NCBI RefSeq assembly: GCF_032854445.1
Contig: NC_088300.1
Coordinates: 46,472,984 to 46,536,983 of the forward strand
Direction of reading: 5' to 3'
From: Liolophura sinensis
Lineage: Eukaryota > Mollusca > Polyplacophora > Chitonida > Chitonidae
DNA: 64,000 nucleotides
The notes beneath the pieces were generated by a model. That model saw only the letters and a list, made by a program, of their open reading frames with translations, had not been told where the DNA came from and did not search any database. The position numbers were made by a program, and so were the translations under genes. Below, one piece after another: positions 25,148 through 36,657 of this stretch (position 1 is the first letter of the stretch; the number at the start of each line of letters is the position of its first letter).

Positions 25148-27204
25148 AAAGACACACATCGATAGTTTATTACCTCATCGTTTAATTCAGTTAATGTAAA
25201 TTGTCCGCGGGTCCCAAGCGGATTAGATAGGATTAACTTGGATGATTTAAGTGTATGAACGAAACCAAAAAGCATATTGACACGGTACACGGTGAGTAGC
25301 CTATGGCTTGAGGACGTTTACGTGACTGTATCCAGGTCGGGATAGTAGAAATGTTAGACTTAACCGTGCAGTCATTAACACACTCCCCCTCCCCTCCCTC
25401 TTCCCCTACCCCACCCCAAGCACACTTACCACTGGTACCACCAGGTTCCACTTTACAGCTCAGTGACTTTCCAGATCTACTTTGTTAAGAGCATTTACAA
25501 ATATAAACATTCTTGCGGGAAGTATCAATCTGCCGGCAATCTTTGTTGTGGCAAGCAATCCAGAAACGTATATAGTGCAAATCCACTAACCTTGTTGGCG
25601 CTTTACTACCAACATTCAGCTTGCGTGACTAAAACATTGTATCTTGTGGACGAAATCGTTCTAGTCACTCAACTGTTAGTGACAACCATCCTCCGTTGCT
25701 CTGTCTCGTCCGATGATTCTCCACCCAAGCATTAGTACGGAGATTAATTACAAAGGCATTCTCAAGTACCTCCATCGTAGGGACATATATCAGTATAGAG
25801 TTTGATTCTATATTCACATACGACATATGCTGAATGAGTGTGAAAAAACATGCGATTTTTATTTAACAACTAGATATCTTCCGAACTACAAGTGTGAATA
25901 ACCCAGTGTGTTGATACTTGCATGTGTGATTGATGATGTGTGCAGATTCATGTTTGGTCATAAGTTAGTGTATTTGACTACACGCTGATGCGATTGACAA
26001 TATGTTGATGCGATTCATTGATGGGACTAGAAATGTGTTGGTTCACACGTACGTCGCTGCTACGTCTGGTTGACAATGTTTAGACAGGGAACATCCGATA
26101 ACACACTGATTCCTAACTCTCTCTATATATATATCAGATTAAATAGATCAAAATTTTCAATCACAATAATGTGGCATGTTGCTTCTTCGTCATGTTTGCT
26201 ATTTTTATCCTAAAACACAAGTAATCTGTATTTGTATGTCTGAAAATAGTGTTTGCTTTTAAGTCATGATATGCCGCAATAACACAAGGCAATTTCCAAA
26301 GTAAAAGGAGAATGTATTACCCTTAAACCGGTTAAAATTTTAATCCCGTATTTTTTAAAAGCAATATCAAATCGCATTAGGATTGCAGTGCTGCTGTTCT
26401 CGCCGCTAGATTACGTTATTCCTGTTGAGTATATGACGAAGTGATATGTCTGATAAAATCTTCAGCAAGGTTAAGAAAAAGCTTTGCATCGGATTAAATT
26501 TGTTAATTCAAACGGACTGTTTTTAAGCTCATCCAGCTGCTACAAGTACGGTCAAAGATGTGGTATATACTGAAGACGACGACCTTCGGACATAGGGTGG
26601 GTGCTAGCTGAGTTTCAGGGTGGTGCTAGCGTGACTATGCGTGAGTGACGACTGACCCCACTAATCCATGGTGTCACCAGTATCAGCGCGCACAATCGAG
26701 GCCTGTATCTTATCTGGTAAGGCACGTAGGTTATTAGAGTAATCCGTCTTCGCAGTGGGAACCGGGGCACAGCGTGGCATGGGAGAAACATTTAGGATGA
26801 TCTGGAGAAATTCATTTAAACTGGTCAAACGTTTCTGTATAATGCTCTAAGGATTGCATTAAATGCAGTTCGAATCTTAATCAGTCTCAGTCATCTTCTT
26901 CTTTTTGTTATAATGGACATTTCTGAGCTTCTGAAATTGCGTTACATCTGAGATGGGGTTTTTTTTCGGTATTGATATGAAAAGAGGCATGTTGACACTG
27001 GGACAATACGCGAAGGAAATAAGAATCTGTTCGACTTCTGTTGATTATGATGAGAGATAACTTGGTTTTCTAGATGTGGCGTTAAACATTGTCTTCAACT
27101 CTCTTATATTTGTTGATAGTTTAAAATTTTTCTTTTAAGTGGGAAAACTGATTTGCTTCCTCATGTGACCCAGTCACTTCATTGCGTAACCACGTTGATT
27201 GTGA

Positions 27205-27403
27205 TGTTCAATCTCTGTTTACATTCTTCGACTTGCGAAGCGCAACATGTACTTTGGGTCCTTGTATATGCAGCTCTGTAATATTTGTGAAATGGGGAGT
27301 TAACACCCACGGAACAGCCGGGTCAATGTCCCTGTGAACATCGGTAGCGTATCCTAACACTTTTGTAACGTCCATTAGGGTGACCTTGATGGACATGCTA
27401 CCA
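27205..27403 (-). CDS. Unrecognised small open frame, possible exon or pseudogene fragment
   Basis: From an ATG at about 27396 the minus strand encodes about 62 residues (MSIKVTLMDVTKVLGYATDV ... HIQGPKVHVALRKSKNV) to a stop. The composition is protein-like, with mixed charged and hydrophobic residues and no low complexity, unlike most frames nearby. I do not recognise a family. Chance remains a real possibility. Confidence 0.2.
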
Positions 27404-28577
27404 CGAACAATGGTGTTCAAATGAAGATGCTCCGGTGTTGTCGGTCAGCTTGCAGTTTGTTTAGGAAGCAATGCGCAAGCATCTTAATCTTTGTAAGTTG
27501 TTCGTATTTCAAATGTAGCATGTAGTCTGTCGTTTGATTGATCGTCGGCCTCTTTTATATTAACGAGTGATTCATCAACACAGGTGAAGTGGAACCATTC
27601 GGTAATGTCTCTCAGTTTTGAAACCCAAGTGGAGTTTTATATTCGAGCGAATCTGTGCTCTCCGGTATGGCGTATTATTCTTCATATTATCTGTAAACCA
27701 CTTAGTAATTTAAAAATGTTTCACGAAATAGCGCAATTTTCTGCGCATTAAACGTAACAGGAAAGTTGTAAAGCTACACCAAAAAGATTTAGCAGGTAGG
27801 ATTTTAGTTTGTTTGCGGTTTTTAATGTGTCAACTATTGGATGTTTCCTTGTTGAGAGTCGCTCTCTAGGCTGAATAAACCTCGCTGATTTAATCGCCTC
27901 ACAGCGCCTGCCTCTACATTTCATGCAGATATGATGCTCTCCGCAATTTGTCACTCAGGCTTTTAGAGGTGATATGAGCGTAATGCATATCAGCAAGCTC
28001 AGATTTGAATGATAGTGATGATATGATCCCACACCGATTACCCTGTTGTGTGTCATAAAAGTGCGTCCATACTCCATCAGCTTATGGTGATCTGGTGAGA
28101 CGGTATAAGATCGATGGTAAACTTATATTTGACCATGTCTTCCCTTGAACGAATGCTATTAAGAAACCCCAGACAATCCTGCGAGGTTTGGAGTATGCGC
28201 TGATCAGTTCATTCACGCATTCCTTTCTGTTCTGTACATATATTAGCAAAAACTTTATTCACATTTGTCTTCAAGTACACAGACCTGTCGATCTGCTGAA
28301 AAGACAGTGTTTTTGTTTAAAACTACCCTACATCCTACGTCATGTTTACATCCGTATCTCACCCAGTCAGTCCATCTGTCCTACCATAACCACCTGCCTT
28401 ATTACGCTTACAGTGACTTCTTTAAGGCTTCTGTTATCTTTGTGTAGCGCCTGGAGATAGAAATCCGGCTGCACATTGTAAAACTGACTGTTGTTTGGCT
28501 TCAGGTCTCACGGATAACCTGAGGCGAAATTACTTTGTGTTATCTCTGAATCCCACAAACCTTCTAAATCACTTGCC

Positions 28578-28868
28578 AACCCAATCCTGGGTCGGATTTT
28601 AAGAACTTAAAAGAGGACGTTGTAGCTTACTCACTTGGCGTTTAGCATTAAGGGGAAATGCAACTGTTTTGCCCCTATCTGTATAATGGCTCGGGTGGGC
28701 CTGCTTACTTGCCGTCGGTAAGTCTCAGTGACGCAGCACTACATAAAAGAGCGGTGGAAATCCGTCCTGAAACCCGGAGACACATTACATGCTCTCTAAA
28801 GACTCCTTCGTCGTCAGTTTTCGACTGAAAATTCCTAGGTACGACGTTAAACCCTGAGCACTCACTCA
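28578..28868 (+). mobile_element. 5'-truncated family A SINE
   Basis: Begins near the B box (CCTGGGTCGGATTTTAAGAA), continues through CTTGGCGTTTAGCATTAAGG and CATAAAAGAGCGGTGGAAAT, and ends GGTACGACGTTAAACCCTGA then GCACTCACTCA. Confidence 0.82.
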
Positions 28869-29130
28869 AGGCCTCATATATATTTCATACACGAAATTAG
28901 CTATGGCACATAAACATAATATGTAGTGTGTGCCGCTGGGCCTGTCACCGCGCCTGATGTTGTACAAGGGTCAGATTTATCATCAATGTGGTGTAATGGG
29001 CAAAACAATGATCATAGGTAACAGTTAATTTAATTGATCAATTGTTCAACACAACAAGGAAATGTACAGGCGGTCAATTACTGGTGAGATATTTTAAGTC
29101 ATTCTGGCAAAACCAGTTCATCGCAAAACT

Positions 29131-29345
29131 GTTGATTTATTGATTTATTGATGTAAAAGGGGTTTTTTTCAGAATATTTGACTCCCTCCACTTGGCGACC
29201 AGGCTCGTTCGCGAACACCGCAACCATTCATCAGGTACATTACAAACCTACTTACGTAAGGCCAAACCCCGGCAAGTCAGCTGGAATAAGATTTGAACCC
29301 GCAACCTTACTGACAAAGCGCTGATCGGCAATGGCGAGTGCAAAG
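29131..29345 (-). mobile_element. tRNA-derived SINE with family B-like tail
   Basis: On the minus strand a tRNA-like head (CAGCGCTTTGTCAGTAAGG, then B box GGTTGCGGGTTCAAATC) leads to an A-rich tail with repeated CAATAAAT. The body differs from the other B copies, so this may be a separate subfamily. Confidence 0.55.
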
Positions 29346-29522
29346 TTTTAGTTGATGGAGCCATCTAGGGCTCCTCTGTTGACATCAGTACACAACAGTA
29401 ACCATGGAACAGATAAATATGTACACAGGTAACATTTCCTGCACCACACGAAGAACCAGTAAGTTGAGAATAATCCAGTTGGGGATCCCATATGAACACC
29501 AGTACACACAAATAAGCATGGA

Positions 29523-29675
29523 GTACGTGTGAAGGTCTGGCAACAACCTGCGGTTTGTAGTGTGCTTACCCCGGACTGAGTTCGGTTTCCTCCCACTATA
29601 ATGCTGGCCCCCATCGTATAAGTGAAATATTCTTGAATGCGGCGTAAAATATCAATCAGATAAATAAATAAATAA
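29523..29675 (+). mobile_element. Family B SINE, 3' half
   Basis: GTGAAGGTCTGGCAACAACC, GGTTTCCTCCCACTATAATG, GTGAAATATTCTTGAATGCG, then ATCAATCAGATAAATAAATA. Confidence 0.75.
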
Positions 29676-31126
29676 CCATGGAAGAGCAGTTACGCAGTTA
29701 GCATTGCCTGCACCACACGTATAGCCAGTAGTTAGTTGAATAACCCAATTTGGGTTCGCTATATTGACACCATTACACTTAAACAGAGTGAAGTGTTTGC
29801 CCATTAATTATTGTTCACGTAAAAGAAACAATAAAGTATGAACTTACCATCATCATCCGAGATGTATTCCATTCTGTAGTCCCAGAATCAAATATCCCAT
29901 TCCCTAACCAACCTTTCATAAATAATATCCAAATATATTAGCAAAGCGGGTAAAATTTATATCTGTTGCTCTTTGATTGCAACCATTTAAATATGTATCT
30001 TGCTGACGAAGCGGGCAGTGATACTGCATGGCCTCTAGCGATAGATAGTTCAAAGCAATGGTGAAAAGTACACCATTACGCGTGGGGATAAATATGAATG
30101 ATTCAAACGCAACGCCGATGTTCGTGGTACAGTGAAATAACAAAACAGTGCACTCAGTCAAAAAGGTGCTTGAGGCATATATTTAATATGGGTTTTTTTG
30201 TAACTGCTGATATAGAATTGGCCTACTTTCTAAAAGAGCTTACGGGGGATAGTTTGTCGCTTCATTATCAACTTTCGGGCTATTAGCTCTATTGAAGACG
30301 GTGTGTAATTATGATCGAGCGGCCGCATAGAAGAAATTTGAAATAAAACAATGCCGTCAGGTGGCATGGGCTGTATTGCGGCTTGTTTTATATGGAATAA
30401 AGAAAACACTCATTGATCGTGTCACATGAGTGCTTGAAGAGACTTTGTCGATCAACATGTAATACCATGCTGAACCTTTACTTTGTTGTCAACTTGAACA
30501 GCTCCGGAGGCAAAAACTAATTCTTTAAAATGTGGTGACTGCAGTAATGGCTCGTGTATTGCACACTGTTGGCGGGCGCGACGTGCCGTAGTATGGTGTG
30601 GTAGATTAGCACAATTTTCCTGGACGGAAATGCCTCCTTGAAAACAAAAATCTTTCTCATGGTCAGTGTCACCTGTTATTGTGTGTTATTGTATTTAGGA
30701 TAACATGGGGAGCGTGGGATTGTTTTGGCCTTCATTATAAAACGTTATACTGCCAACCGATCCCTGTGAATGTTTATGACTTCGCTGTCCACACAAGTTG
30801 ATGAAAGAACGTTTGCAAAGTCCTTATTGTCGTTGCCAACCCTTCTTGAATGAATAAAGACTTAGATTTAGGAGACAAAGGTTTGATCAGCGCTTGCCAT
30901 CACTTAGCCCAGTTAGATGACTGTGTGTATGTATGGAGCAAGCTCCACATTTAATCTCTATCTACTTCATCTTTGGCTTCATGGACAAACGGCAGCCTCG
31001 CTCCTCATTCTACCATGAAATGTAAACAAAATTTATAAGTCTTGTTTGTCAGTAGATGAGTACTTCGCCGATTGCTTACAAAATCCAAACAGATGAGCAG
31101 AAATTAGAGTTCGATCTCTGTGTACT
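29676..31126. other. No gene seen
   Basis: Plain AT-rich sequence upstream of the candidate leader exon. Confidence 0.45.
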
Positions 31127-31305
31127 GATTGGTTCACTGACTCTCATCCAATCACGAGCGGCATTTGAAAGTCGGTAAGGCTGACGTATAGCTCTGATCT
31201 ATAGCCGACCACTGTCCTCTTCTCTCCCACTATCTGTAGTGTACCTATCACGACTCGCAGACCGGGAGGATTTTGCCCAGTGACATCCAGGGGGGGGATT
31301 TCAAG
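31127..31305 (+). promoter_or_regulatory. Candidate promoter and 5' leader exon of the cyclase gene
   Basis: The coding exon begins right after a 3' splice site, so a non-coding leader exon must lie upstream. Here two CCAAT boxes face each other (GATTGG 31127-31132 and CCAATC 31148-31153), followed by a pyrimidine-rich stretch and a good donor (CAAG then GTAGGT at 31306), about 4.6 kb before exon 1. This is an inference from motifs only; the GC-richer patch at 5.0-6.05 kb is an alternative. Confidence 0.25.
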
Positions 31306-31998
31306 GTAGGTGGTATAGTACAGTCTAGGATTTAGCTTTGTGTATGTGTTATTGGCTCAAGTGTAACGGAGCAGCAGGCCGCCTTTGGTGCCGTCTTCCA
31401 AGAAGCTGAATGCCTATTGAGGGGGTAATTAATGAATGATGCTTGAGCAAGGATTTACCTTCAAGAGCAGCGGAAGACCCACATACTTAAGTCAAAATAA
31501 TGCAGATATGTAATCGCTGTGTTTCTTATATATTCTTCCGCATTCCCCTTTGAGATGGTCATCCCTCACTTTGTACTGCATTTTAGTGGTCGATTTCCTT
31601 AAATGGTATAGATTACCCTTAGCCTTGTGCACGTACAGTATTACGTTCTCATCAAAATGTACTTTTTATTTGTAGGTCATTTAATTTGATATAAATGTTA
31701 GTTGTCCATGTGATCTCGTAAGAATGTGGCTCAGTGCACCACATTTCGTAGTTATAATGTTTACATTAATGTCTTGACGTAAATATATTTTCACCCTTAC
31801 CTAAATGACATAATGACGTGTTCTTATTTATGTTTGCGTACAGAAATAGCAGGTTCATATGTCAGCATCACGCGTATTTATTTATTTTGTGTCGACAAGA
31901 ATGTGCGTTCGAATCAGCAGCCAGTTGATCTGTCCTCGTCTTCAGTGCTGTGTTTAGACGATGTGACCAACTTTCTTGAACGGTTTGTCTTGGACGAT

Positions 31999-32090
31999 TT
32001 GTTTATTCATTTGTTTATTTGATTGGCGTTTCACGCAGTACTCAAGAATATTTCCCTTTTACGACGGCGGCCAGTATTATTGTAATGGTT
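31999..32090 (-). mobile_element. Family B SINE 3' fragment
   Basis: Plus-strand TTGTTTATTTGATTGGCGTT then TACTCAAGAATATTTCCC and CGACGGCGGCCAG is the reverse complement of the family B terminus. Confidence 0.65.
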
Positions 32091-32199
32091 GCATGGTTGG
32101 TTTTCACAAGTTCACTGTAATATATACAAAGTGATATTCGAAGTATGGTCGCGCATTTTAACGGTTAGAAAGCTTCCCGTGTTTCTTTCGGGAGCCATG

Positions 32200-32346
32200 A
32201 GTTTTCTCTAAATAATTCGTTCGTATCTGTCTCTCTCTATTATGTATCGTGTTCCCGAAAACTGTATCAGCGGTCTATATAGTCGGTTTTCCCTAAGTAA
32301 TTCGTTCCTATCGGTCAGTCTCTATTATTTATCGTGTTCCAGAAAA
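32200..32346 (+). repeat. Two-copy tandem duplication, about 85 bp
   Basis: GTTTTCTCTAAATAATTCGT ... ATCGTGTTCCCGAAAA (32200-32260) recurs as GTTTTCCCTAAGTAATTCGT ... ATCGTGTTCCAGAAAA (about 32285-32346). Confidence 0.8.
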
Positions 32347-33079
32347 ATGAACCATAGGGGGGCGTAAGACCAGATCGCTTGTAGTAATCAGCGCTTTAGC
32401 CAAGCTTATAGGCCTGTAAAATTAATTCCAGCTTAACCGCATCTGATTGCACGCTGTATGAAACGATTCCTGTCTTTCTCACGCAGCGTGCTCCCAGCCG
32501 ATCTGTCAAAGTTATCACGTGTACAACAAAATGCACATAAAACACACGAACATACAACACGTGGAGCCCAGAAACAGAATGGTACCAATCAGGACTTTAA
32601 ACAATTGAACATGACAATATATAGCTGCAACGATGAACAGTCTCATATCAGAGTCTTCCCAGTTGCAGAAAGGCAACTGAATGCAGTCCAGCGCTTTCCC
32701 TTAATCAAATCTTTATGCATCGTCCCCGCATTCGATACGTTATATGCAATCGTCACTCCCATTCATGGTATTTTCCGCCTTGTCCTCTGAAAAGCCTACA
32801 AACTCCCTGTTCAAGTGTTTTATTAGCAGTAGGCCTACCAAAGTATAAGGCATGCTCAGTCGAGAACTTTTCCCCTTTAAAGTAACTCGAGTCCAAGCTG
32901 TGTAATCTGTTGTTCATTTCTGCCATAGCGATGACGATTCGTGGGCAAATAGCTAAGGGTGTGCTCATCTATTACAAACGTACAATGTTCGGTTAGACTT
33001 GAGCCCGAGTGGCAGTTTCGCGGGAAAATGTACTCATTAGGAGTGTGTGGGACTCTCCGTGGCCACGTATTCAGTGTGC

Positions 33080-33283
33080 TAGCGCAGCAAACAGGGGCAT
33101 CTCATCCCAATGCGGTCGGTGTGAGTTCAATTCCACCTCATGCTAGCTTCCTCTCCGGTCGAATGTGGGAAGGTCTGTCACCAGCCTGTGTATTTCCCGG
33201 GCTCTGCCTGGTTTCCTCCCATGATAACAGGCCGCTGTATTATTAGTGAAATATTCTTGATAACACCGATCAAAACAAATAAT
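33080..33283 (+). mobile_element. Near full-length family B SINE
   Basis: A tRNA-like head (TGCTAGCGCAGCAAAC... with B box GTGAGTTCAATTCC) is followed by ATGCTAGCTTCCTCTCCGG, ATGTGGGAAGGTCTGTC, GGTTTCCTCCCATGATAAC and AGTGAAATATTCTTGATAAC. This is the clearest example of the head-to-tail layout of the family. Confidence 0.75.
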
Positions 33284-33729
33284 TGTTCCCATTGATAGCA
33301 TTTATAATGTTATGGTTTTGGGAAAAGCATCTGTTGACAGTCAGTAGCATTTAAGTTTGCTTTTGATGTTGACTACAGCAGTTCATAACTTTTCCATGGT
33401 TACCATATATTGTGTTTTCTAAACCGCACCTTCCTTGTCTGAATATATACTTGGCTTAGTCATGAAGGTGTAAATAATTTCAATGATTTTCTTCCGCTGT
33501 TGTATTTTCTTCGGATTGTTTATAGTACAACATTTTTTTTGTTAGACTGAAATTTTCTATTATGTTGTTACACCTTGGAGATTCCTTTCAATGTGACCAT
33601 CTGGAAATTGTGGGAATTTTGCTTGGCTGATTCTTAACTCATATTACCGATCGGTTCATTGGTTCTCGACAAATGCTCCCTGAGCTGTCTGTTTTGAAAA
33701 CATTTCTTATATATGGACAATAATAAGGC

Positions 33730-33789
33730 TAACAGTTGTGTTCCACCAAAGATTGATTTTAACAGTTGTGTTCCACCAAAGATTGATTT
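33730..33789 (+). repeat. 30-bp perfect direct duplication
   Basis: AACAGTTGTGTTCCACCAAA plus GATTGATTT occurs twice head to tail. Being nearly identical, the duplication is recent. Confidence 0.92.
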
Positions 33790-34029
33790 CTGAGAGATGA
33801 GATTTCACTTTGATTTGATCGACCCGGTTTACAGAAAGCGTTGCATTGGGTTGACCTTCCGACAACTGAAAAGATTTTGACGTGATTTCACTGCACTGAG
33901 GACACATGTACACAGAGACCCATAGATCATTCTTAAAACAGTTTATTTCATGTAAAACATTACTAAGACATTATCATGCATTTTGACTTAATTCCGTTCC
34001 ATGCAGGATTAAGGTTAATGAGACGAGAG

Positions 34030-34395
34030 AGCGAGCCGTGCCCAAAGGATTAAGGAGCTTGCCTTTCAGTCGCTAGACAGACAAGGTTCGGGTTTAATCA
34101 TGGCCGTAGATGTTCAGGGGATTTCTAGATTCTCACACTTTCTCTCTTCGTACTATATGGCCTTGATGACAAAAAGTGGTAGCCATTTGCACAGTCTAAC
34201 CTTTGGTGAATCCCAATCGTATTCCACTAGTATCTAATTCTTACCTGTCAATCACACGGTAGAAAGCTTGCCCAAAGAGGGTGATTTACCTGGGGCACTC
34301 CGGTGTCTGCCTTCATAAAACTGACTGCAAACATGTAAGGGAAATATTCTGGAGTGTGGCATTAAACAACAATCAAACAAATAAATAGATAAACA
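34030..34395 (+). mobile_element. Long SINE with alternative tRNA-like head and family B tail
   Basis: Head AGGAGCTTGCCTTTCAGTCG ... AAGGTTCGGGTTTAATC resembles a class II (long variable arm) tRNA. The end is GGGAAATATTCTGGAGTGTG, ATTAAACAACAATCAAACAA and AATAAATAG. Confidence 0.55.
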
Positions 34396-34464
34396 ATTAC
34401 ATAATTATATAATGGCACGGTTTGTGAAACGGCCTGAATAGAAAACCCTGACTGAAAAAATAAA

Positions 34465-34570
34465 ATGGCCAGAACTGAAAAAAAAGGGCAAGTGGCTTTA
34501 TTTCACTAGTTGTGTAACTGATCACACTCATAATTGCTTCTGTTTTAAGTCACTTTTGTGTGGGATTTAT
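34465..34570 (+). repeat. Possible dispersed repeat, copy 4 (partial)
   Basis: Contains GGCAAGTGGCTTTATTTCAC, TAGTTGTGTAACTGATCACA, then CTCATAATTGCTTCTGTTTTA, in the same order as copies 1-3 but more diverged. Confidence 0.35.
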
Positions 34571-34760
34571 CTTTACTTTGATATATTTGATCATGTCTTA
34601 CGTTACGAGTTTCTGAGTCGGGGAAACACCATGTTTAAACAGTTACTTGAAAGATTCAATGAATGAGTATTGGCATATCACCACGTTGTCTTACAGCATT
34701 ACGGCGATATGTGACAGATATATTTAGCGTGAGTATGTCGTAAGTACATAAGTTCTGGTT

Positions 34761-35260
34761 ATTAATCTGAATGCCTCTGTTAGGTATCCTGTCTTGCGAT
34801 AAATTCAGATTCAGACTCACTCACCACTGCATTCTCTATATATACATAATTATATTTGTAAACACGGTATATTGATTAAATCGGAAGTGTTTATTCACGG
34901 AGAAAATGCAATTTACTCGTGGTTTGGATGATTAAAATAAATTAATTACTGTAAATTCTATTTTTCCTGGATTATTAATCTAAATGCCTCTGTTAGGTAT
35001 CCTGTCTTGCGATAAATTCAGATTCAGACTCACTCACCACTGCATTCTCTATATATACATAATTATATTTGTAAACACGGTATATTGATTAAATTTCAGA
35101 CTCACTCACCACTGCATTCTCTATATATACATAATTATATTTGTAAACACGGTATATTGATTAAATCGGAAGTGTTTATTCACGGAAAAAATGCAATTTA
35201 CTCGTGGTTTGGATGATTAATATAAATTAATTACTGTAAATTCTATTTTTCCTGGATTAG
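34761..35260 (+). repeat. 213-bp tandem duplication with a third, 5'-shortened copy
   Basis: The unit ATTAATCTRAATGCCTCTG ... CTATTTTTCCTGG occupies 34761-34973, restarts at 34974, then breaks off at 35096 and restarts a third time at TCAGACTCACTCACCACTG, ending at about 35260. Copies are almost identical. The block lies about 0.6 kb upstream of the first coding exon. Confidence 0.92.
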
Positions 35261-35871
35261 TTCCACCCATCACAAAGCAACCCGTTGCTTCTCTTAATTT
35301 GACCCAGGCCTTCAAAAACACATGAATACAGCGTGTGCACACGTGAACGTTGGTGCGTAGACGAAAACGATTGCAAAGTGGAAGACGCCTGAATAATTAT
35401 GGTGCGACTATTTATTCACAATGACCGCCATGCATGCAGTGCTACCACAACTTCAGAATTATCGTCGACGTTCCGGAAATGTTTATTGGCTGGAACGTTT
35501 ATGACTTAGCTTTTGTGAACATGATCAATAATCTGTTCGAGAAGGGCTTTTTGAAGACAAGGGGTAATCACCGCGTCTACGTCAATCATCTAATGACAAA
35601 TTGCTCGACCTTTGCCAAAATGAACTCTTTGTAAAAGCTGGACGAGTGATTGGACATTCCATCTTAAGAACAAAAGAGAAAGTCAGACGTGATTACGGTG
35701 CGGTAGTCTTGTATATATATATGGTATGGAGCCCTTAGTGGCCTACGTCCACGTTGACCTACTTTTATTGCACAAATCGTTCCTTTGTGACACAGGTTAT
35801 GTGTGAGCTATGTTAAATAGGTGACTTGCAGCCCATTGTCTTACCATGTGCCGTGTTTGTGTTTGTTACAG

Positions 35872-36657
35872 GTCATCATGTATGGCCTCCTGCTGGAGGG
35901 GATAGTAGACTACATCAAGTTGACATATGGAGAATCTGTGTGGCAAGAGATACGACAGAAAGCCCGGATTGAGCACCACACCTTCTCCACCCATGCCGTC
36001 TATAGCGAGGCCTTGATTCCCAAGCTGGCACGCGTTGCCTCGGATGTTACTGGCACCCCGTATGAGGAGCTCATGGACGGTTTTGGATCTCGCTTCGTCG
36101 CTTTCGTCGGCCAGTACGGCTACGACAGAATACTCAAGGTACTGGGTCGCCATATGAGGGACTTTCTCAATGGTCTGGACAATTTACATGAGTACCTTCG
36201 CTTCAGCTATCCCAAACTGAAGCCACCTTCGTTTTTCTGTGAGAACGAAACACGGACTGGTTTAACGCTACACTATAGGAGCAAAAGGAAAGGATTTGTA
36301 CATTACGTTAAAGGGCAGATCAAGCAGGTGGGTAAGATGTTTTACAACACAAAAGTGGACATTGATGTCATAGAGCAACGATCTACGGACGAGCTGACCC
36401 ACGTGGTCATGAGGTTACATTTTGACAATACTGCCTACGTCGAACCGGAAACACTCTATAGTAACTTCAGACAATCTCTTCCGGTGAGGTCAGATGTGTT
36501 TTTCGAAGTCTTTCCTTTCAACATTGTCTTCAACCGTGAAATGATAATCAGGAATATTGGTGCTGGACTATCAGCCATCATGGCGGAGGTCGAGGGCAAG
36601 TGTATCACCAGTGTGTTTAATCTGTCGCGACCTTTACTGAATTTTTCCTGGGAGACG
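35872..36657 (+). CDS. Guanylate cyclase exon 1 (H-NOX and start of H-NOXA)
   Basis: The exon starts after the acceptor TTGTTACAG and ends before donor GTAAGT. The six bases GTCATC precede ATG at 35878, so coding starts almost at the splice site and the leader lies in an upstream exon. It encodes residues 1-260 and ends in phase 0. It holds the whole H-NOX domain on one exon, including [17 protein letters not shown] with ligand His104. Residues 205-235 ([13 protein letters not shown]...) match the H-NOXA core. Confidence 0.95.

Larger units (their letters stand above)
24296..28577. other. No intact gene seen
   Basis: Contains the hairpin at 25125, a CT-rich stretch at 25380-25425 and the unassigned minus-strand frame at 27205-27403. 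Otherwise featureless AT-rich sequence. Confidence 0.45.

Noticed and set aside
32458-32790. 110-codon plus-strand frame
   Set aside because: It has an ATG but no recognisable domain; polar composition fits chance.
35821-35877. Upstream extension of the cyclase open frame to 35821
   Set aside because: The added residues begin at a GTG and cross a clear 3' splice site (TTGTTACAG); the family starts at MYG.
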